Shown here: positions 15,191-24,998 of the stretch, one piece after another
Layout of the letters: each line of letters opens with the position of its first letter
Position numbering within the stretch: the stretch's first letter is position 1
The notes under the pieces: model-generated
Database searches by the model: none
Told to the model about the DNA's origin: nothing
What the model saw: only the letters and a program-made list of their open reading frames with translations
Program-made: the position numbers and the translations under genes
Assembly: GCF_905175375.1 (NCBI RefSeq)
Contig: NZ_CAJIMS010000001.1
Coordinates: 1,612,001 to 1,676,000 of the forward strand
Length of the DNA: 64,000 bases
Reading direction: 5' to 3'
Origin: Chryseobacterium aquaeductus
GTDB taxonomy: Bacteria; Bacteroidota; Bacteroidia; Flavobacteriales; Weeksellaceae

Positions 15191-16658
15191 GTCATTCCTT
15201 AAAAAGCTAATTTTTCATTTTGAAAATTATATTTGGCTAAAAATATTTTGAAAACAAGTTCGAGCCAAAGAAGAATTTGTTTTTTAAGTTGGTTCAATCT
15301 CATTTTCAAATTGTATCCAATACCGGCTAATAATGCATTATGAATATCTCCAGCCACTCCTTTCAGAAAGTTTAATCCTAAGGAGTGGTTTCTTTTTAAA
15401 TGTGAGATACAAGGTTCTATTGCTGCTCTTGCTCGGAATCTTAATCTGGCTACTTGTTGCCCATATTTTGTTTTTCCTTTTTTTGTGGGAAGCAAAATTG
15501 CTGTTCCTTCTACTTCTTTGATTCCTCTAAATCCTCGGTCTGTAGTGGCTTTCGTAGGTCTTGTTCCGCCAACGGATTTTCTCACCCGTTCACTTTGTGC
15601 CAAGGATTCTTCTAATGTTTTACTATCGTGAGGATTGCCAAGAAATCTCTTTACCGAGGTGATGATGCCTGTTTTCCGACCTCTTACTACCGCTACTTTT
15701 GTCCCAAACTCGTAATTCTTTCCCGATTTTCCTTTCGCAATACAGGCGATTTGAGGCTCGTGAAGACTGTAAATTTTATCTTTCGTGTTACGTTCTTGAG
15801 TAAGTGCTTTGAGGTAAATTTTAAAAACGTCTTCGTGGTTTCTCAAAACATCTTTAGGAAGTTTTCTTTCCAATTCCCGAAGCAATCTTTTGCCGATAGT
15901 CCTGAGTTTTTTTCTTGCCATTCTAGCATTTTTCTGCCTTTTGGGATGGTGTCCAAAATAAGCATTCCTCAGCAGTTGTTTGCTTACTCTTCTGTAGCTT
16001 TGCCTTTGTATAACACCTTCTTTTTCGGCTATTCTTCCGCAATTATCAATTACTTTTTTTGCCAGTTTCGCATCCGTGGGAAAAGTAATATTCTTCTCCT
16101 GAACGGTGGTGTCTACCTGAACTTCATCTTCTGTTTTGGCTTTGGGATGAAGGGAAACGCTTTGTCCCAAAAGAAATTCCAATCCGTTCTCGCCAATTCT
16201 TTTTCTAAAGTGTACAAAATTGCTCGGATCGAAAGGCTGCTGGGTCTGAAAAAAGGTTTCTCCTGTGAAATACTGCCAATACGCATTCTCAATCCATCTT
16301 TCTACAACCGTCTCATCGCTTTCTTTAAACATCTCCTTGAGCAAAAGCATTCCTGCTATTTTGCGAATCGCAATAGAAGGTCTTCCGCCTTCCGAAAATA
16401 AATTTTCAAACTCTGACTCTATTTTATCCCAGGAAATCTCATGTGCCAATTTTACCAACGGATGCTCCATATTAATGAGTTCAGTAAGCCTAGTTTTGAA
16501 TAAATTTTGCTGTAAATCATCTTTTATTTTGCCTAACATTTTGCCACTTTTTATACCCTAAAAATACGATTTTCTGCAATTTTTCACAACATTTTTTTTA
16601 CGAATTCAGAACTCATAAAATTGAAAATCAAAATGTTATGGGAATTTTAAGGAATGAC
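15191..16658 (-). mobile_element. IS5/IS1182-type insertion sequence, complete
   Basis: A 1,468-bp element. The terminal inverted repeats are GTCATTCCTTAAAA at 15191-15204 and TTTTAAGGAATGAC at 16645-16658. TAATTA flanks both ends (15185-15190 and 16659-16664). Since TAATTA is itself a palindrome, it may be a target duplication or part of the repeat. The single transposase gene is intact and its stop codon lies inside the left terminal repeat. It sits between the tRNA cluster and the restriction-type operon. Confidence 0.85.
15199..16539 (-). CDS. IS5-family DDE transposase
   Basis: A 446-aa transposase of the IS5/IS1182 group (COG3039 type). The catalytic acidic residues can be placed at VQVDTTVQEK (first Asp), TDRGFRG (second Asp) and RAAIEPCISHLKRN (Glu), the last being the Y/R-x-E-region signature of the family. 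The N-terminal domain (HEISWDKIESEFENLFS, RPSIAIRKIAGMLLLKEMF) is typical. The frame is complete, so the element could still be active. The TAA stop is in the terminal inverted repeat. Confidence 0.88.
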   Translation of the reverse strand: MLGKIKDDLQQNLFKTRLTELINMEHPLVKLAHEISWDKIESEFENLFSEGGRPSIAIRKIAGMLLLKEMFKESDETVVERWIENAYWQYFTGETFFQTQQPFDPSNFVHFRKRIGENGLEFLLGQSVSLHPKAKTEDEVQVDTTVQEKNITFPTDAKLAKKVIDNCGRIAEKEGVIQRQSYRRVSKQLLRNAYFGHHPKRQKNARMARKKLRTIGKRLLRELERKLPKDVLRNHEDVFKIYLKALTQERNTKDKIYSLHEPQIACIAKGKSGKNYEFGTKVAVVRGRKTGIITSVKRFLGNPHDSKTLEESLAQSERVRKSVGGTRPTKATTDRGFRGIKEVEGTAILLPTKKGKTKYGQQVARLRFRARAAIEPCISHLKRNHSLGLNFLKGVAGDIHNALLAGIGYNLKMRLNQLKKQILLWLELVFKIFLAKYNFQNEKLAF

Positions 16659-16743
16659 TAATTACATTAAATGTCAACTCATTTTCTTTTTGATTTTCTT
16701 TAAAAGATGAGTTATATTTTATCATAAGTTATTCGAAACTCAT

Positions 16744-17883
16744 TTATATAATAGGACTTCCTTGATAAAATTGATTTATAAATTCTTCAGAAACTTTACC
16801 ATGGGTATTTATAGCATTTTCAAAACATTCATCAACCCATAAAGCACCAAATTCACTTAGTTGTACATCAGCTTGTTGGCGCAAAGAATTCCAAGGGTTA
16901 ATATTTCTCTCTCCTTGGGAATACCTACTTAATGTCTTATCAAAGCTTTCATAACCTAAATCCGATATTAATTGACCCATTTTGGGACAGTCAAACATTG
17001 TAGAATCAATGAATTGTACAGAATGTACTCTTATTAAAATAGGCCAATCTTCTCGCCATGAAATTTGACGAACATCTTCTTCAGATGCAACATCTCTTTC
17101 ATCATTATGGGCATAGGCAATTCCTTTTCCAAATATAGCATAATCGTTACCGTGTAACATCATTGCCATATAAACAACGTCTCCATCTCTATACTTTCTA
17201 GGGCGTTTGTCGTTAGACTTTCTTGAGAAAGAGAGTGCGTAATGGCAATGTGCTTCTTCAATTTCTGTTCTGGAATGATAATCTAGATTTACTCTATTCT
17301 CATCCTTTCCAAAAAATTTAATAAAATATCGTTTATTCGTGTCTATCGTTTTCTCTTGATATGACTTTCCTAAATCAGGAAGAGATTCAATCAAAATATT
17401 TGTGTCTTGATATTTTGTTAATAATACTTTCCATTCATCATTCAGCTTTTCTTCACTTAATAGTTCATTATCAATTTGCCAAAGTTCATGAAAGTAATTA
17501 GTAGCTTCTTCAATTGTATCTTTAGAATAAGATTTAATTCCAAACTCCTTATTCCGAAAAAATCCACCGTTAGTAAAATTAGCAGAAGTAACAATTACAC
17601 TTTTTTGATCAAATAAGTACATCTTACTATGTAAATCTTTAATTCCTTTTATTTCTGTTTTATTATTTAACAAAATTTCTAAAGCAGTTATGCTGGAAAC
17701 TCCAGATCGAAAATCATTCAAATTATACCTAGTGATAAATTGAATTTTAGAACCCGAAAAATTCTCCAATAAATGACGAACCATATTATCTGTGACAAAA
17801 GGTGATATAATTCGAATATGATCAGTTTCTTGAAGTTCAAATTTCAATTCATTTAACCAGCTATGTTTGATAATTTTTACCAT
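16744..17883 (-). CDS. PLD-fold nuclease, probable restriction endonuclease
   Basis: 379 aa from the ATG at 17883 (MVKIIKHSWLNELKF), with an upstream ATG at 17928 as the alternative. A phospholipase-D-type nuclease motif is clear: DLHSKMYLFDQKSVIVTSANFTNGGF, with His85, Lys87 and Asp92 (HxKx4D). Only one HxK motif is visible, as in the restriction enzyme BfiI and in Nuc, which act as dimers. The C-terminal half is unrecognised. It is the last gene of a five-gene operon, 85 bases after the adenine methyltransferase gene, so a role as the cleaving partner is likely. Confidence 0.78.
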   Translation of the reverse strand: MVKIIKHSWLNELKFELQETDHIRIISPFVTDNMVRHLLENFSGSKIQFITRYNLNDFRSGVSSITALEILLNNKTEIKGIKDLHSKMYLFDQKSVIVTSANFTNGGFFRNKEFGIKSYSKDTIEEATNYFHELWQIDNELLSEEKLNDEWKVLLTKYQDTNILIESLPDLGKSYQEKTIDTNKRYFIKFFGKDENRVNLDYHSRTEIEEAHCHYALSFSRKSNDKRPRKYRDGDVVYMAMMLHGNDYAIFGKGIAYAHNDERDVASEEDVRQISWREDWPILIRVHSVQFIDSTMFDCPKMGQLISDLGYESFDKTLSRYSQGERNINPWNSLRQQADVQLSEFGALWVDECFENAINTHGKVSEEFINQFYQGSPII

Positions 17884-17968
17884 TATACTGCAATTATAAT
17901 TTTTTATTTTGTATGCTTGATTGTGCAACAGATAAATTTTGAGATGTATTTAACTTTAGATAAAATGT

Positions 17969-19873
17969 TTACAACTCAATATCGGTAATATTATACTTAT
18001 CAAGTAGAAACTTATTGATGGATTCTTTATTTTGCAATCTCATAAAAGATTCCTTTTCCTTTTGTGTAAATGAAGGGATACTAAAATTTTTGATATAGTT
18101 TTTAGCCAAAGCGAAATAATCATTTGCATAAGGTTTGCTCGTACGTTTAATATAATACCAAAAGACATCAGTTTTTAGTAATTTCTGAACAAATTTTAAA
18201 TCATTTTCAGAGTCAGAGACCAGAGCGTAACCATTATAAAATAACAAATCTTTTTCATTTGTATAAACAAAATATGGAGCATCTGAAATATAAGGAAAAA
18301 GCAATTTGAGTCCTGATATATTTAGAGCTTGATTTCTACCATAAGCATACCAAATTTCGTAATCTCTTTTTCCTTTATCTCTTTTTGCTAACTCCTTTTT
18401 ATTGTAAACAAGATAATTATATGCATTAGGAAAGTTATTTTGAAATGTTTTTTCTTCAATAGTTTTTACTGAGCGTAGATCCTGATTTTGAAATAATTGA
18501 TTATTTTGATGCTCTATGATATTGTAAGGAAATATTATCTTCTCCATAAGAACTTCTAAATCTTTTTCAGATTTAAGTATATTGGGTTTAATTGCATCTC
18601 GACAAATTTCTCTTTCTACTTGAAATCTTTCTCCGTTTTTTTCGAAGTAATAAAACAACTCATCTTGCTCAATAGGTTTAAACAAGTAAATACTATTTCG
18701 TAAAGTTGCAAACCCATTTCTAATACTAAATAAATCTCCTAGTTTTTTTCCGGTATTCTCTAATTTAGATAAATTAAGTTGTGTTTTTGCATCATCTAGT
18801 TGCCAACCATCATAATCGTTTAATTGCTTATAGTCAAAGTGTATAAAATCTTTGTTTCTTAAGGCTTCAATTTTTTGTGGAGAGGTATTTGTATAAAACA
18901 AGTCCCCATGAGATTTTTTAATTTGACAAATACACGTATATGTTAACCTTGATTTAAAAACTTGCTCACTTCCAAAATCAATAAGTTTGAAATCAAAACT
19001 ATTTTCAGAAAAAAATTTTCTTAGAGCTCTTCCGTTTAAACTTCTATAAAAATTGTTTACAGTTATATATCCTAATATCCCATTATCACTTAGCCATTTT
19101 AGTCCAATTTGAAAAAAAGGAATATACAAATCCAGTTTTCCTGTAGAAGACACAGACCAGTTTTTCATAAGACTTTTAGTATTATCATCTAAATTTGATG
19201 AGCCAACATATGGCGGATTGCCTACTATTGCATCTAATCCATTGTTGTTCATTATGTTATCGTCTTCAAACCAATTGAAATCTAGAGAGTTTTTTTCATA
19301 CAAATTAAACCTAAATTCTTCACAGTCTTCACCATTAATAATAGCATAGAGTGACAGTAGAATCTGAGTTCTTGTAATGCTAAATTGTTGAATATCAACG
19401 CCAAAAATATTTTGATTATATATGTCAAAAAAAGTCTTATTTGTTTTCCGCTTATATTCTTCTGTTATAGTTTTAAAAAATCCACCACATCCACAAGCTA
19501 TATCTCCAAATTTAATATCATTTAAATCTCTTCTGGTCTTTTCGAACTCTTTAATAATAGAATTTACAATATATTCTCTAATATATTTAGGAGTATAAAC
19601 AGCACCATTAATTTCTTTATCTTCCGGAGAAATTACAAATTCGAAAAGTTCAAGTAAGTCTTCAATATCAAATTTTTCTTCGAAAAAAGGTATAAATTTA
19701 TCTAGTTGTTTTTTTTCAAGATCACTTTGATTATCAATAATAAAAGTCCTTATAAACCTATTATTTACAGCTTCAACTTTATTAATGTACAAAAAAGAAG
19801 AAACTAATAATCTGTTTATATCCTGTTCTTCATAAGAATATTCTTTAAGATAATTTAAAATATTTTGATTCAT
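17969..19873 (-). CDS. Eco57I-type N6-adenine DNA methyltransferase
   Basis: 634 aa. The SAM-binding motif I is FGDIACGCGGFF (residues 122-133) and the catalytic motif IV is GNPPY (Asn219-Tyr222). EINGAVYTPKYIREYIV upstream is the usual entry to this methylase family. The C-terminal 300 residues look like a target-recognition region (LGDLFSIRNGFATL, ALVSDSENDLKFVQKLLKT), as in type IIG and BREX PglX-like enzymes. No endonuclease motif is visible within it. The adjacent PLD nuclease could supply cleavage. Starts 2 bases after the preceding stop. Confidence 0.85.
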   Translation of the reverse strand: MNQNILNYLKEYSYEEQDINRLLVSSFLYINKVEAVNNRFIRTFIIDNQSDLEKKQLDKFIPFFEEKFDIEDLLELFEFVISPEDKEINGAVYTPKYIREYIVNSIIKEFEKTRRDLNDIKFGDIACGCGGFFKTITEEYKRKTNKTFFDIYNQNIFGVDIQQFSITRTQILLSLYAIINGEDCEEFRFNLYEKNSLDFNWFEDDNIMNNNGLDAIVGNPPYVGSSNLDDNTKSLMKNWSVSSTGKLDLYIPFFQIGLKWLSDNGILGYITVNNFYRSLNGRALRKFFSENSFDFKLIDFGSEQVFKSRLTYTCICQIKKSHGDLFYTNTSPQKIEALRNKDFIHFDYKQLNDYDGWQLDDAKTQLNLSKLENTGKKLGDLFSIRNGFATLRNSIYLFKPIEQDELFYYFEKNGERFQVEREICRDAIKPNILKSEKDLEVLMEKIIFPYNIIEHQNNQLFQNQDLRSVKTIEEKTFQNNFPNAYNYLVYNKKELAKRDKGKRDYEIWYAYGRNQALNISGLKLLFPYISDAPYFVYTNEKDLLFYNGYALVSDSENDLKFVQKLLKTDVFWYYIKRTSKPYANDYFALAKNYIKNFSIPSFTQKEKESFMRLQNKESINKFLLDKYNITDIEL

Positions 19874-19874
19874 G

Positions 19875-20591
19875 CTAGCTTATATACAAGGGGAATACTT
19901 TATTGATTGTAAAATCATTATGGGTATTTGCTATATCAAACGCTTTAAAATATGGTTGCCAAAGCCTTTCCTGTGCTCTTTTTATAATACAAGAATAATC
20001 ATAATCCAAACTCAGCTTATTTACAAAGTCATAATCATTCCTATTATAGAAATTGTTAATTATAAAATTAAATCCAAGAAAAATATCCATAGGAGGGTGT
20101 GGAATTCTTGGATTAGCAAGAATTCCTAAGTCCCCTTTTTCACAACTTTCGATGAAATTTCCCCCGAATTGAAAATGATAAGATGGATGTGTAAACTTTG
20201 GTATTCCGTCACTGCCTTCCTGAGACTCAATATGCTTGTCCAAATGCCAACAACTTTTTAATGAATTCATTCTATCTGAAATATGTCCTTCAATGTTTAT
20301 TTCAAATAAAAAATTAGAAATGCAGTCATAATTATCTTGTTTTTCTATAGACGTAGAAATAACATTATTAAAAAAAAGTTCATATTCTTCCATGTCTGGT
20401 TGACTCCCAGATATTTTTTTATCTATTTTAAAAACTATATTATATAAGCTGTACTCAAAATTATTTATTTCATAGAACTTCCCAATTAAATCATAAACTA
20501 CTTTTATTTCACAAGGAACTTTGTACTTTTCAATTAAATCAACTAAAAATTGTAAATCATTTTTGAATTCTCTAATTTCCCAACATTCCAT
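19875..20591 (-). CDS. Unknown protein of the methyltransferase/PLD operon
   Basis: 238 aa from the ATG at 20591, one base after the stop of the receiver gene. A TTG at 20609 would overlap that gene. I do not recognise the family. A conserved-looking core reads CWHLDKHIESQEGSDGIPKF, then HPSYHFQFGG and NPRIPHPPMD, with several histidines and a cysteine that could form a metal or catalytic site. There is no signal peptide or membrane segment. Its fixed place between a receiver protein and a DNA methylase suggests it belongs to the system, perhaps as an effector. Confidence 0.7.
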   Translation of the reverse strand: MECWEIREFKNDLQFLVDLIEKYKVPCEIKVVYDLIGKFYEINNFEYSLYNIVFKIDKKISGSQPDMEEYELFFNNVISTSIEKQDNYDCISNFLFEINIEGHISDRMNSLKSCWHLDKHIESQEGSDGIPKFTHPSYHFQFGGNFIESCEKGDLGILANPRIPHPPMDIFLGFNFIINNFYNRNDYDFVNKLSLDYDYSCIIKRAQERLWQPYFKAFDIANTHNDFTINKVFPLYIS

Positions 20592-20592
20592 T

Positions 20593-21651
20593 TTATAAAT
20601 TTTTAGCAAGATCTTTTAAATATTTCAAGTCAGTTTCATCAATGAATTTTTTTTCTTTTTCTATTTTTTCTAATGCATAATCTTTGGAAAAATATTCTTT
20701 TTCTTGCCAAGGTTTATAATCCTTTTTAATTATTTGTATTCCATCAAATGGATCTATAGGATTGTTAGTTCCTTTACAAATTGTCCAAAATTTTGTACTT
20801 TTAGATAATTTTGTTCTATTTACAACTTTTAAATTTAATTTAAACTTATCAACTAAAAGCGTTACTCTTTCATCCGCATTCAATCTTCTTAAATTATTAG
20901 TTCCAAAAACCAATATCCACCATTCTTCAAGCTTTTCAGACCACCACCTGTTATGGATATCACTAAAAATTCCTTTATATTTAAATGATGTGAATTCATT
21001 TAATAAGTTAGTCCAACCTTCAGAAAATTTATCTACACCCAGCCTTGCAGCCAAAACATCCTCACCGATTAGCGTTCCTATAGAATAAATTAGGTTATCG
21101 TTTATGAATCTACTATACTCATAAACCTGTTGCTGTTTTGGTTCAAGTTTTTTTATAATCAAAGAATTAAGCAACAGTGAATCTTTTTCATCTAGTCCTA
21201 AAATCTTTAAAATATCAAAAGCATACTCTTTTATTTTGATATATGAATTTATATATGATAAAACTTTGCCTTTAAAATACACTTGTTGATTATTTAATAC
21301 TTGTTTTTCTATTGCATAATCAAATAAATCTTGGTTTAAAAAATCCTTATAAAAATCTGCAATTTTTCCTTCATTGGAAATTAGTATTATAGGAATTTCC
21401 TTAAATTTTTCTCGGTGTTTATTTCTTAAAGTTGCCGCTATAGTAGGAGCGTCGTAATAGACATTTTCGCTACCATTATTAAGCCTATAATCCATAATTA
21501 CTATATCTGGATTATAACTGTCAATCTTATCAATAACATTGTTAATGTCTCTTTCGGGATCATATTGTTCAACTATAAATCCTAAGTTTTCTAAATCCGA
21601 TTTTCTACTTTCAGATTCTAAATCTTCGATATAGTATAATTTATAAGCCAT
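20593..21651 (-). CDS. Receiver-domain protein with long unknown C-terminus
   Basis: 352 aa. The first 130 residues form a response-regulator receiver domain, with the acidic pair Glu9/Asp10 in YYIEDLE and the phospho-acceptor Asp54 in DIVIMDYRL. ILISNEG supplies the Thr/Ser position, and a lysine lies near EKQVL. The remaining 220 residues are helical and end in a lysine-rich segment, without a recognisable DNA-binding or enzymatic domain. The gene overlaps the kinase-like gene by 11 bases. It is probably the direct partner of that protein, passing a signal within the operon. Confidence 0.8.
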   Translation of the reverse strand: MAYKLYYIEDLESESRKSDLENLGFIVEQYDPERDINNVIDKIDSYNPDIVIMDYRLNNGSENVYYDAPTIAATLRNKHREKFKEIPIILISNEGKIADFYKDFLNQDLFDYAIEKQVLNNQQVYFKGKVLSYINSYIKIKEYAFDILKILGLDEKDSLLLNSLIIKKLEPKQQQVYEYSRFINDNLIYSIGTLIGEDVLAARLGVDKFSEGWTNLLNEFTSFKYKGIFSDIHNRWWSEKLEEWWILVFGTNNLRRLNADERVTLLVDKFKLNLKVVNRTKLSKSTKFWTICKGTNNPIDPFDGIQIIKKDYKPWQEKEYFSKDYALEKIEKEKKFIDETDLKYLKDLAKNL

Positions 21652-23953
21652 ATTTGTCTAGTTCTTTGTCGTTTGCTTTTGGTATTTCTATATAAATTGT
21701 GGTTGAAAAACCATCTTTCGGTTCATCAACATATATTTTGCCTCTATAACTTGAGAGAATATCCTTTACTATTTTTAACCCTAATCCTGTTCCAGTTACT
21801 TCATTACTCGTGCTAATATTATCTAATGTATTAGGTGATGAAGTAGTGAAAAACTCTTCAAAAATACGATCTTTAATATCATCGTTAATTCCATCGCCAG
21901 TATCAGAAAATTTCATAAATATTCTATTATCAATTTTACCACATTCAAGATCTAAAACTCCTTGGTTTTTAGATCTTTTAATTGCCTTTTTAGCATTTGT
22001 ATACAAATTAAATAAAATAGATGACCATTCTGATGGATGCATTGGAGTGGTAAACAGATAATACCCATTTCTAATAGGTTTATCGAATATTATATTACTC
22101 TTTTTAGCATCATTTTGAGTATTTTCCCAAAATTCTTCAGCTCTATTTTGTGCTTCAATGGGAATTAAATTTCGAACTATATTTTGAGAAATAACAGTGT
22201 CAAAATAAGACGTGTACGACTTAAAAGTCTCAACATTAGATTGCAGAATTAGTAGGCGTTTAAAAACCTGTTCCTCTGCACGCAATTTTTCTAATAAGAA
22301 ATTTATATCAGAATCCATATTTAGGATGTAATCTTTTACTTCATGAATAAATAAAGCTATTGTTAATCCTACGCTACTTAGCACTCTTAGCATCGACCTT
22401 TCTTTTAGGTATTGATCCTTTTCTTCTTCTTGCGCTTTTTGTAATTCCTCAATTTCTTTTTGTACTTGTTGAATTTTTTTCTTTCTACGTCTTTTGACTT
22501 CTACACTACTTGAATCTTTTTCTAATTCTCTATCAAGTTCTTCTAATGTAAAAGCAATGTTTTTTATTCTTATTTCAACAGACTCATATATTCCATCAAT
22601 TTCTTTTTGTCCAGAAACAATTTTCACGTTTCTAACTTCCGCTATTTTAATAATAGCGGTCATTATTGTTCTATATATGAAATTTCTCAATTGAATTAAA
22701 GCTTCATTTTCTACCAATCCTTCTCTGCTTGAAGTTTCATTGAAATCATTATCACGATCTATTAGCTCTACAAAGCCAAAAAAATTGATATTTGCATGAA
22801 CGGGCAAAATTGAACGCTTAACTGTCGAAGCATCTAAACCTAACCAATCATTGTTGGGCTCCCCATAAGGCAATACCCTAAAACCATTTCTATATAGACG
22901 GATTCCTCCTTGAGTTCTTGCTAGCTTTCTAATAGTGGACTCTTGCATTTTAGGAATAAGATCAGAATTGTATATGAAATAATATGCTCGAAATTTTACA
23001 TTTCTTAATTCTGTAAAAGGAATATTTTCATTATCAGGATCACTGCTTACATATCCAATCTCATAAAGGTCTATTTTTTTACTTTCTACTGAATACATTC
23101 CTATTCCATCCAAATCAATTGTTCCTTCTATAATGGCGGTAGCATGATTATAGACCATTGTTTTTTCATCAGCAATATTTATTTGTCTATCATTAACAAT
23201 CTTAGAGAAATAAACTTTAAAACCGGGATCAATAATAACATCTTCTAATTCTGGGCTATCATCTATTTCTGACAAAGGAAAAGGTTGTAATATATCCCCT
23301 ACATAATTATATATTCTCTTGATAGATGCTTCTGACCATTTATCTTTTAATCCTTCTATTTTTAAAATAGTTCCTTTTTCTTTCGTTTTAGGTTTAATAA
23401 AAATTTTATTCGTTATTGAACTTAGGTCTAAATCATTTTCATATTCCTTCCAATTGATTGATAAAACCAAAGCCATATCATCTATTTCGGTTTGGGTTGT
23501 AATAGTAAGCTTTTCGCCCAATCGTTGAACTGCAAATCTGCCTATGCCTTTTTGCCCGGCTCTTTTCCTTTTATAAGTCTCTGATAGAGGATTATGAATT
23601 TTGGATGTTGAGGATATTCTCATGAATCCATTAATTAATTGCTCACGATTCATCCCCGTGCCATTGTCTTCAATATATAGAATGCCTCCAACACTGTCTG
23701 AATTTTCAAATTTTATTTTGACTTTTGTAGCATCAGCATCATAAGCGTTTTTTACTAATTCAGAAACTGCCGTTTCTTGTCTTGCCACAAGCTCGCTTCC
23801 TAATCGGTCGATTACTCCAGCATCAACACTAAAACGAACATTATTATTATCAAAGCTAGATAACTTAGTAGACAATTCTAAAATTCGCCCATAACTATTA
23901 GGTTCTTCTTTTAAAACTCTTTCTAGTTCTTCTCTTATTAATTTTTCATTCAT
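21641..23953 (-). CDS. Double-ATPase histidine-kinase-like protein of a defence-type operon
   Basis: 770 aa with two separate GHKL ATPase domains. The N-terminal one resembles Hsp90/MutL/MORC: N box ELVKNAYDAD (Glu65, Asn69), DNGTGM at 96-101, GQKGIGRFA at 133-141. The middle holds a charged coiled coil (about 460-530, RRKKKIQQVQKEIEELQK). The C-terminal part is a full histidine kinase: phospho-acceptor candidate His537 in ALFIHEVKD, N box NLYTNAKKA (Asn653), DTGDGI (684), FEEFFTT and GTGLGLKIV (721). No membrane segment is seen, so it should sense an internal signal. First gene of the operon. Confidence 0.82.
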   Translation of the reverse strand: MNEKLIREELERVLKEEPNSYGRILELSTKLSSFDNNNVRFSVDAGVIDRLGSELVARQETAVSELVKNAYDADATKVKIKFENSDSVGGILYIEDNGTGMNREQLINGFMRISSTSKIHNPLSETYKRKRAGQKGIGRFAVQRLGEKLTITTQTEIDDMALVLSINWKEYENDLDLSSITNKIFIKPKTKEKGTILKIEGLKDKWSEASIKRIYNYVGDILQPFPLSEIDDSPELEDVIIDPGFKVYFSKIVNDRQINIADEKTMVYNHATAIIEGTIDLDGIGMYSVESKKIDLYEIGYVSSDPDNENIPFTELRNVKFRAYYFIYNSDLIPKMQESTIRKLARTQGGIRLYRNGFRVLPYGEPNNDWLGLDASTVKRSILPVHANINFFGFVELIDRDNDFNETSSREGLVENEALIQLRNFIYRTIMTAIIKIAEVRNVKIVSGQKEIDGIYESVEIRIKNIAFTLEELDRELEKDSSSVEVKRRRKKKIQQVQKEIEELQKAQEEEKDQYLKERSMLRVLSSVGLTIALFIHEVKDYILNMDSDINFLLEKLRAEEQVFKRLLILQSNVETFKSYTSYFDTVISQNIVRNLIPIEAQNRAEEFWENTQNDAKKSNIIFDKPIRNGYYLFTTPMHPSEWSSILFNLYTNAKKAIKRSKNQGVLDLECGKIDNRIFMKFSDTGDGINDDIKDRIFEEFFTTSSPNTLDNISTSNEVTGTGLGLKIVKDILSSYRGKIYVDEPKDGFSTTIYIEIPKANDKELDKYGL

Positions 23954-24211
23954 ATTTAAAAGACTTTTATCGAAATAGTTTATTGTCGTTTATTTCCAAA
24001 AGACCTAGTTTCATTACATATTAGTTGAGTAGCGAATTAATTGAACAGGAAAAGTATTTTTTTTTAATATTCTAAAGGATATTAAAATTGTTAAAAATCC
24101 AAATATACAAAGATTTAAGCATGTAGAAATAATTTCAAATGAGTTATTATTCAATTGAAAACTTAAGTAAAATATAGACTTTTTCAACTATACCAAAAAT
24201 CAAAATCAGAA
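23954..24211. other. Upstream region of the defence-type operon
   Basis: Part of a gap of about 660 bases (23954-24614). It should hold the promoter of the leftward five-gene operon. I see no convincing -7/-33 pair and no gene. Confidence 0.4.
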
Positions 24212-24418
24212 ATGTTTTGTAAATCTCGCCAAAACCATTTAAATTCATTCAGAAATCTCCTAAGTTCTGGTTTATTGAAGAATCAATCAACGACTTCCTA
24301 TCAGATAAGCCTTCAACACTGATTACGGTATTTCAAATGTAACAATATCTTTGATTGTGTCAGATTAGCTGGTTTTGTTTTGGATGAACTTGCGAAATAT
24401 GTGAAAGAGGAGTTCTAG
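24212..24418 (+). pseudogene. Possible remnant or small TGA-containing ORF
   Basis: ATG at 24212 to TAG at 24416-24418 is open for 68 codons except for one TGA at 24320-24322. The C-terminal part (FDCVRLAGFVLDELAKYVKEEF) reads like real protein and is followed directly by a terminator hairpin. The N-terminal part reads better in another frame (SPKFWFIEESINDFLSDK). It may be a frameshifted 3' end of a lost gene, or a further member of the TGA-as-Gly set. I cannot decide which. Confidence 0.3.
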
Positions 24419-24430
24419 AAACTCTTCTTT
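24403..24430 (+). terminator. Terminator after the small plus-strand remnant
   Basis: Stem GAGGAGTT / AACTCTTC around the TAG stop, then TTTTC. It supports a real plus-strand transcript ending here. Confidence 0.55.
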
Positions 24431-24440
24431 TCAAAATACG

Positions 24441-24471
24441 AAAAAGAGGTGGACGAAAACCACCCCTTTTC
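24441..24471. terminator. Bidirectional terminator at the left end of the island
   Basis: GAGGTGG-ACGAAAA-CCACCCC between AAAAA and TTTT, with one mismatch. It lies downstream of the leftward island genes. Confidence 0.6.
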
Positions 24472-24614
24472 TAATCTTAAATACAAGATTTTGCTTATCG
24501 TACAAGTATAGCAACTACAAAAAACGCGTGTAATTTACGGAGTATATATCGCTAAAAATTGTAGATTTTCTGTAATTGTATTGTTTCTTTTTACTCAATA
24601 AGCAACACCAATTT

Positions 24615-24920
24615 CTAATCATCCAGTGACTGTTTATTCTCCCGAATAAAATTTTCGATGCTCGATTTTGAATATAGAATTTTCCGGGCATTGATTTTAT
24701 AAAATGTGATATAGGAAAAATCACGGTATTTTTGGAGGGTGCTTTTCGAAGAAATTCCGAGTAATTTCATCGCCTCTTTTTCTCCGATAAAGTCCGTTTC
24801 TTTTTCTGTTTTATTTTCATTTTTCAGGCGTTCCACCACCTGCTTAATCAGGCGGTAAAAACTCTCGCTTTCCATTGAAATAATGGATAATGTTTTTGGA
24901 TTTTGATCATCATTTTTCAT
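24615..24920 (-). CDS. Helix-turn-helix protein of excisionase/MerR type
   Basis: 101 aa. The C-terminal 55 residues (FIGEKEAMKLLGISSKSTLQKYRDFSYITFYKINARKILY) form the winged-helix fold used by excisionases and small plasmid regulators in Bacteroidota mobile elements. The N-terminal 40 residues are a helix with acidic and basic residues. There is no signal peptide. It is the last gene of a leftward run. It may be a transcription factor or recombination directionality factor for the island. ATG start, TAG stop. Confidence 0.7.
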   Translation of the reverse strand: MKNDDQNPKTLSIISMESESFYRLIKQVVERLKNENKTEKETDFIGEKEAMKLLGISSKSTLQKYRDFSYITFYKINARKILYSKSSIENFIRENKQSLDD

Positions 24921-24998
24921 AGCTTATCTTGTTGTAAAAATTAGAATCGTGTAACACACTTTATTTCAAATTAAATGATTTGAGGGTCTGGATATAGA

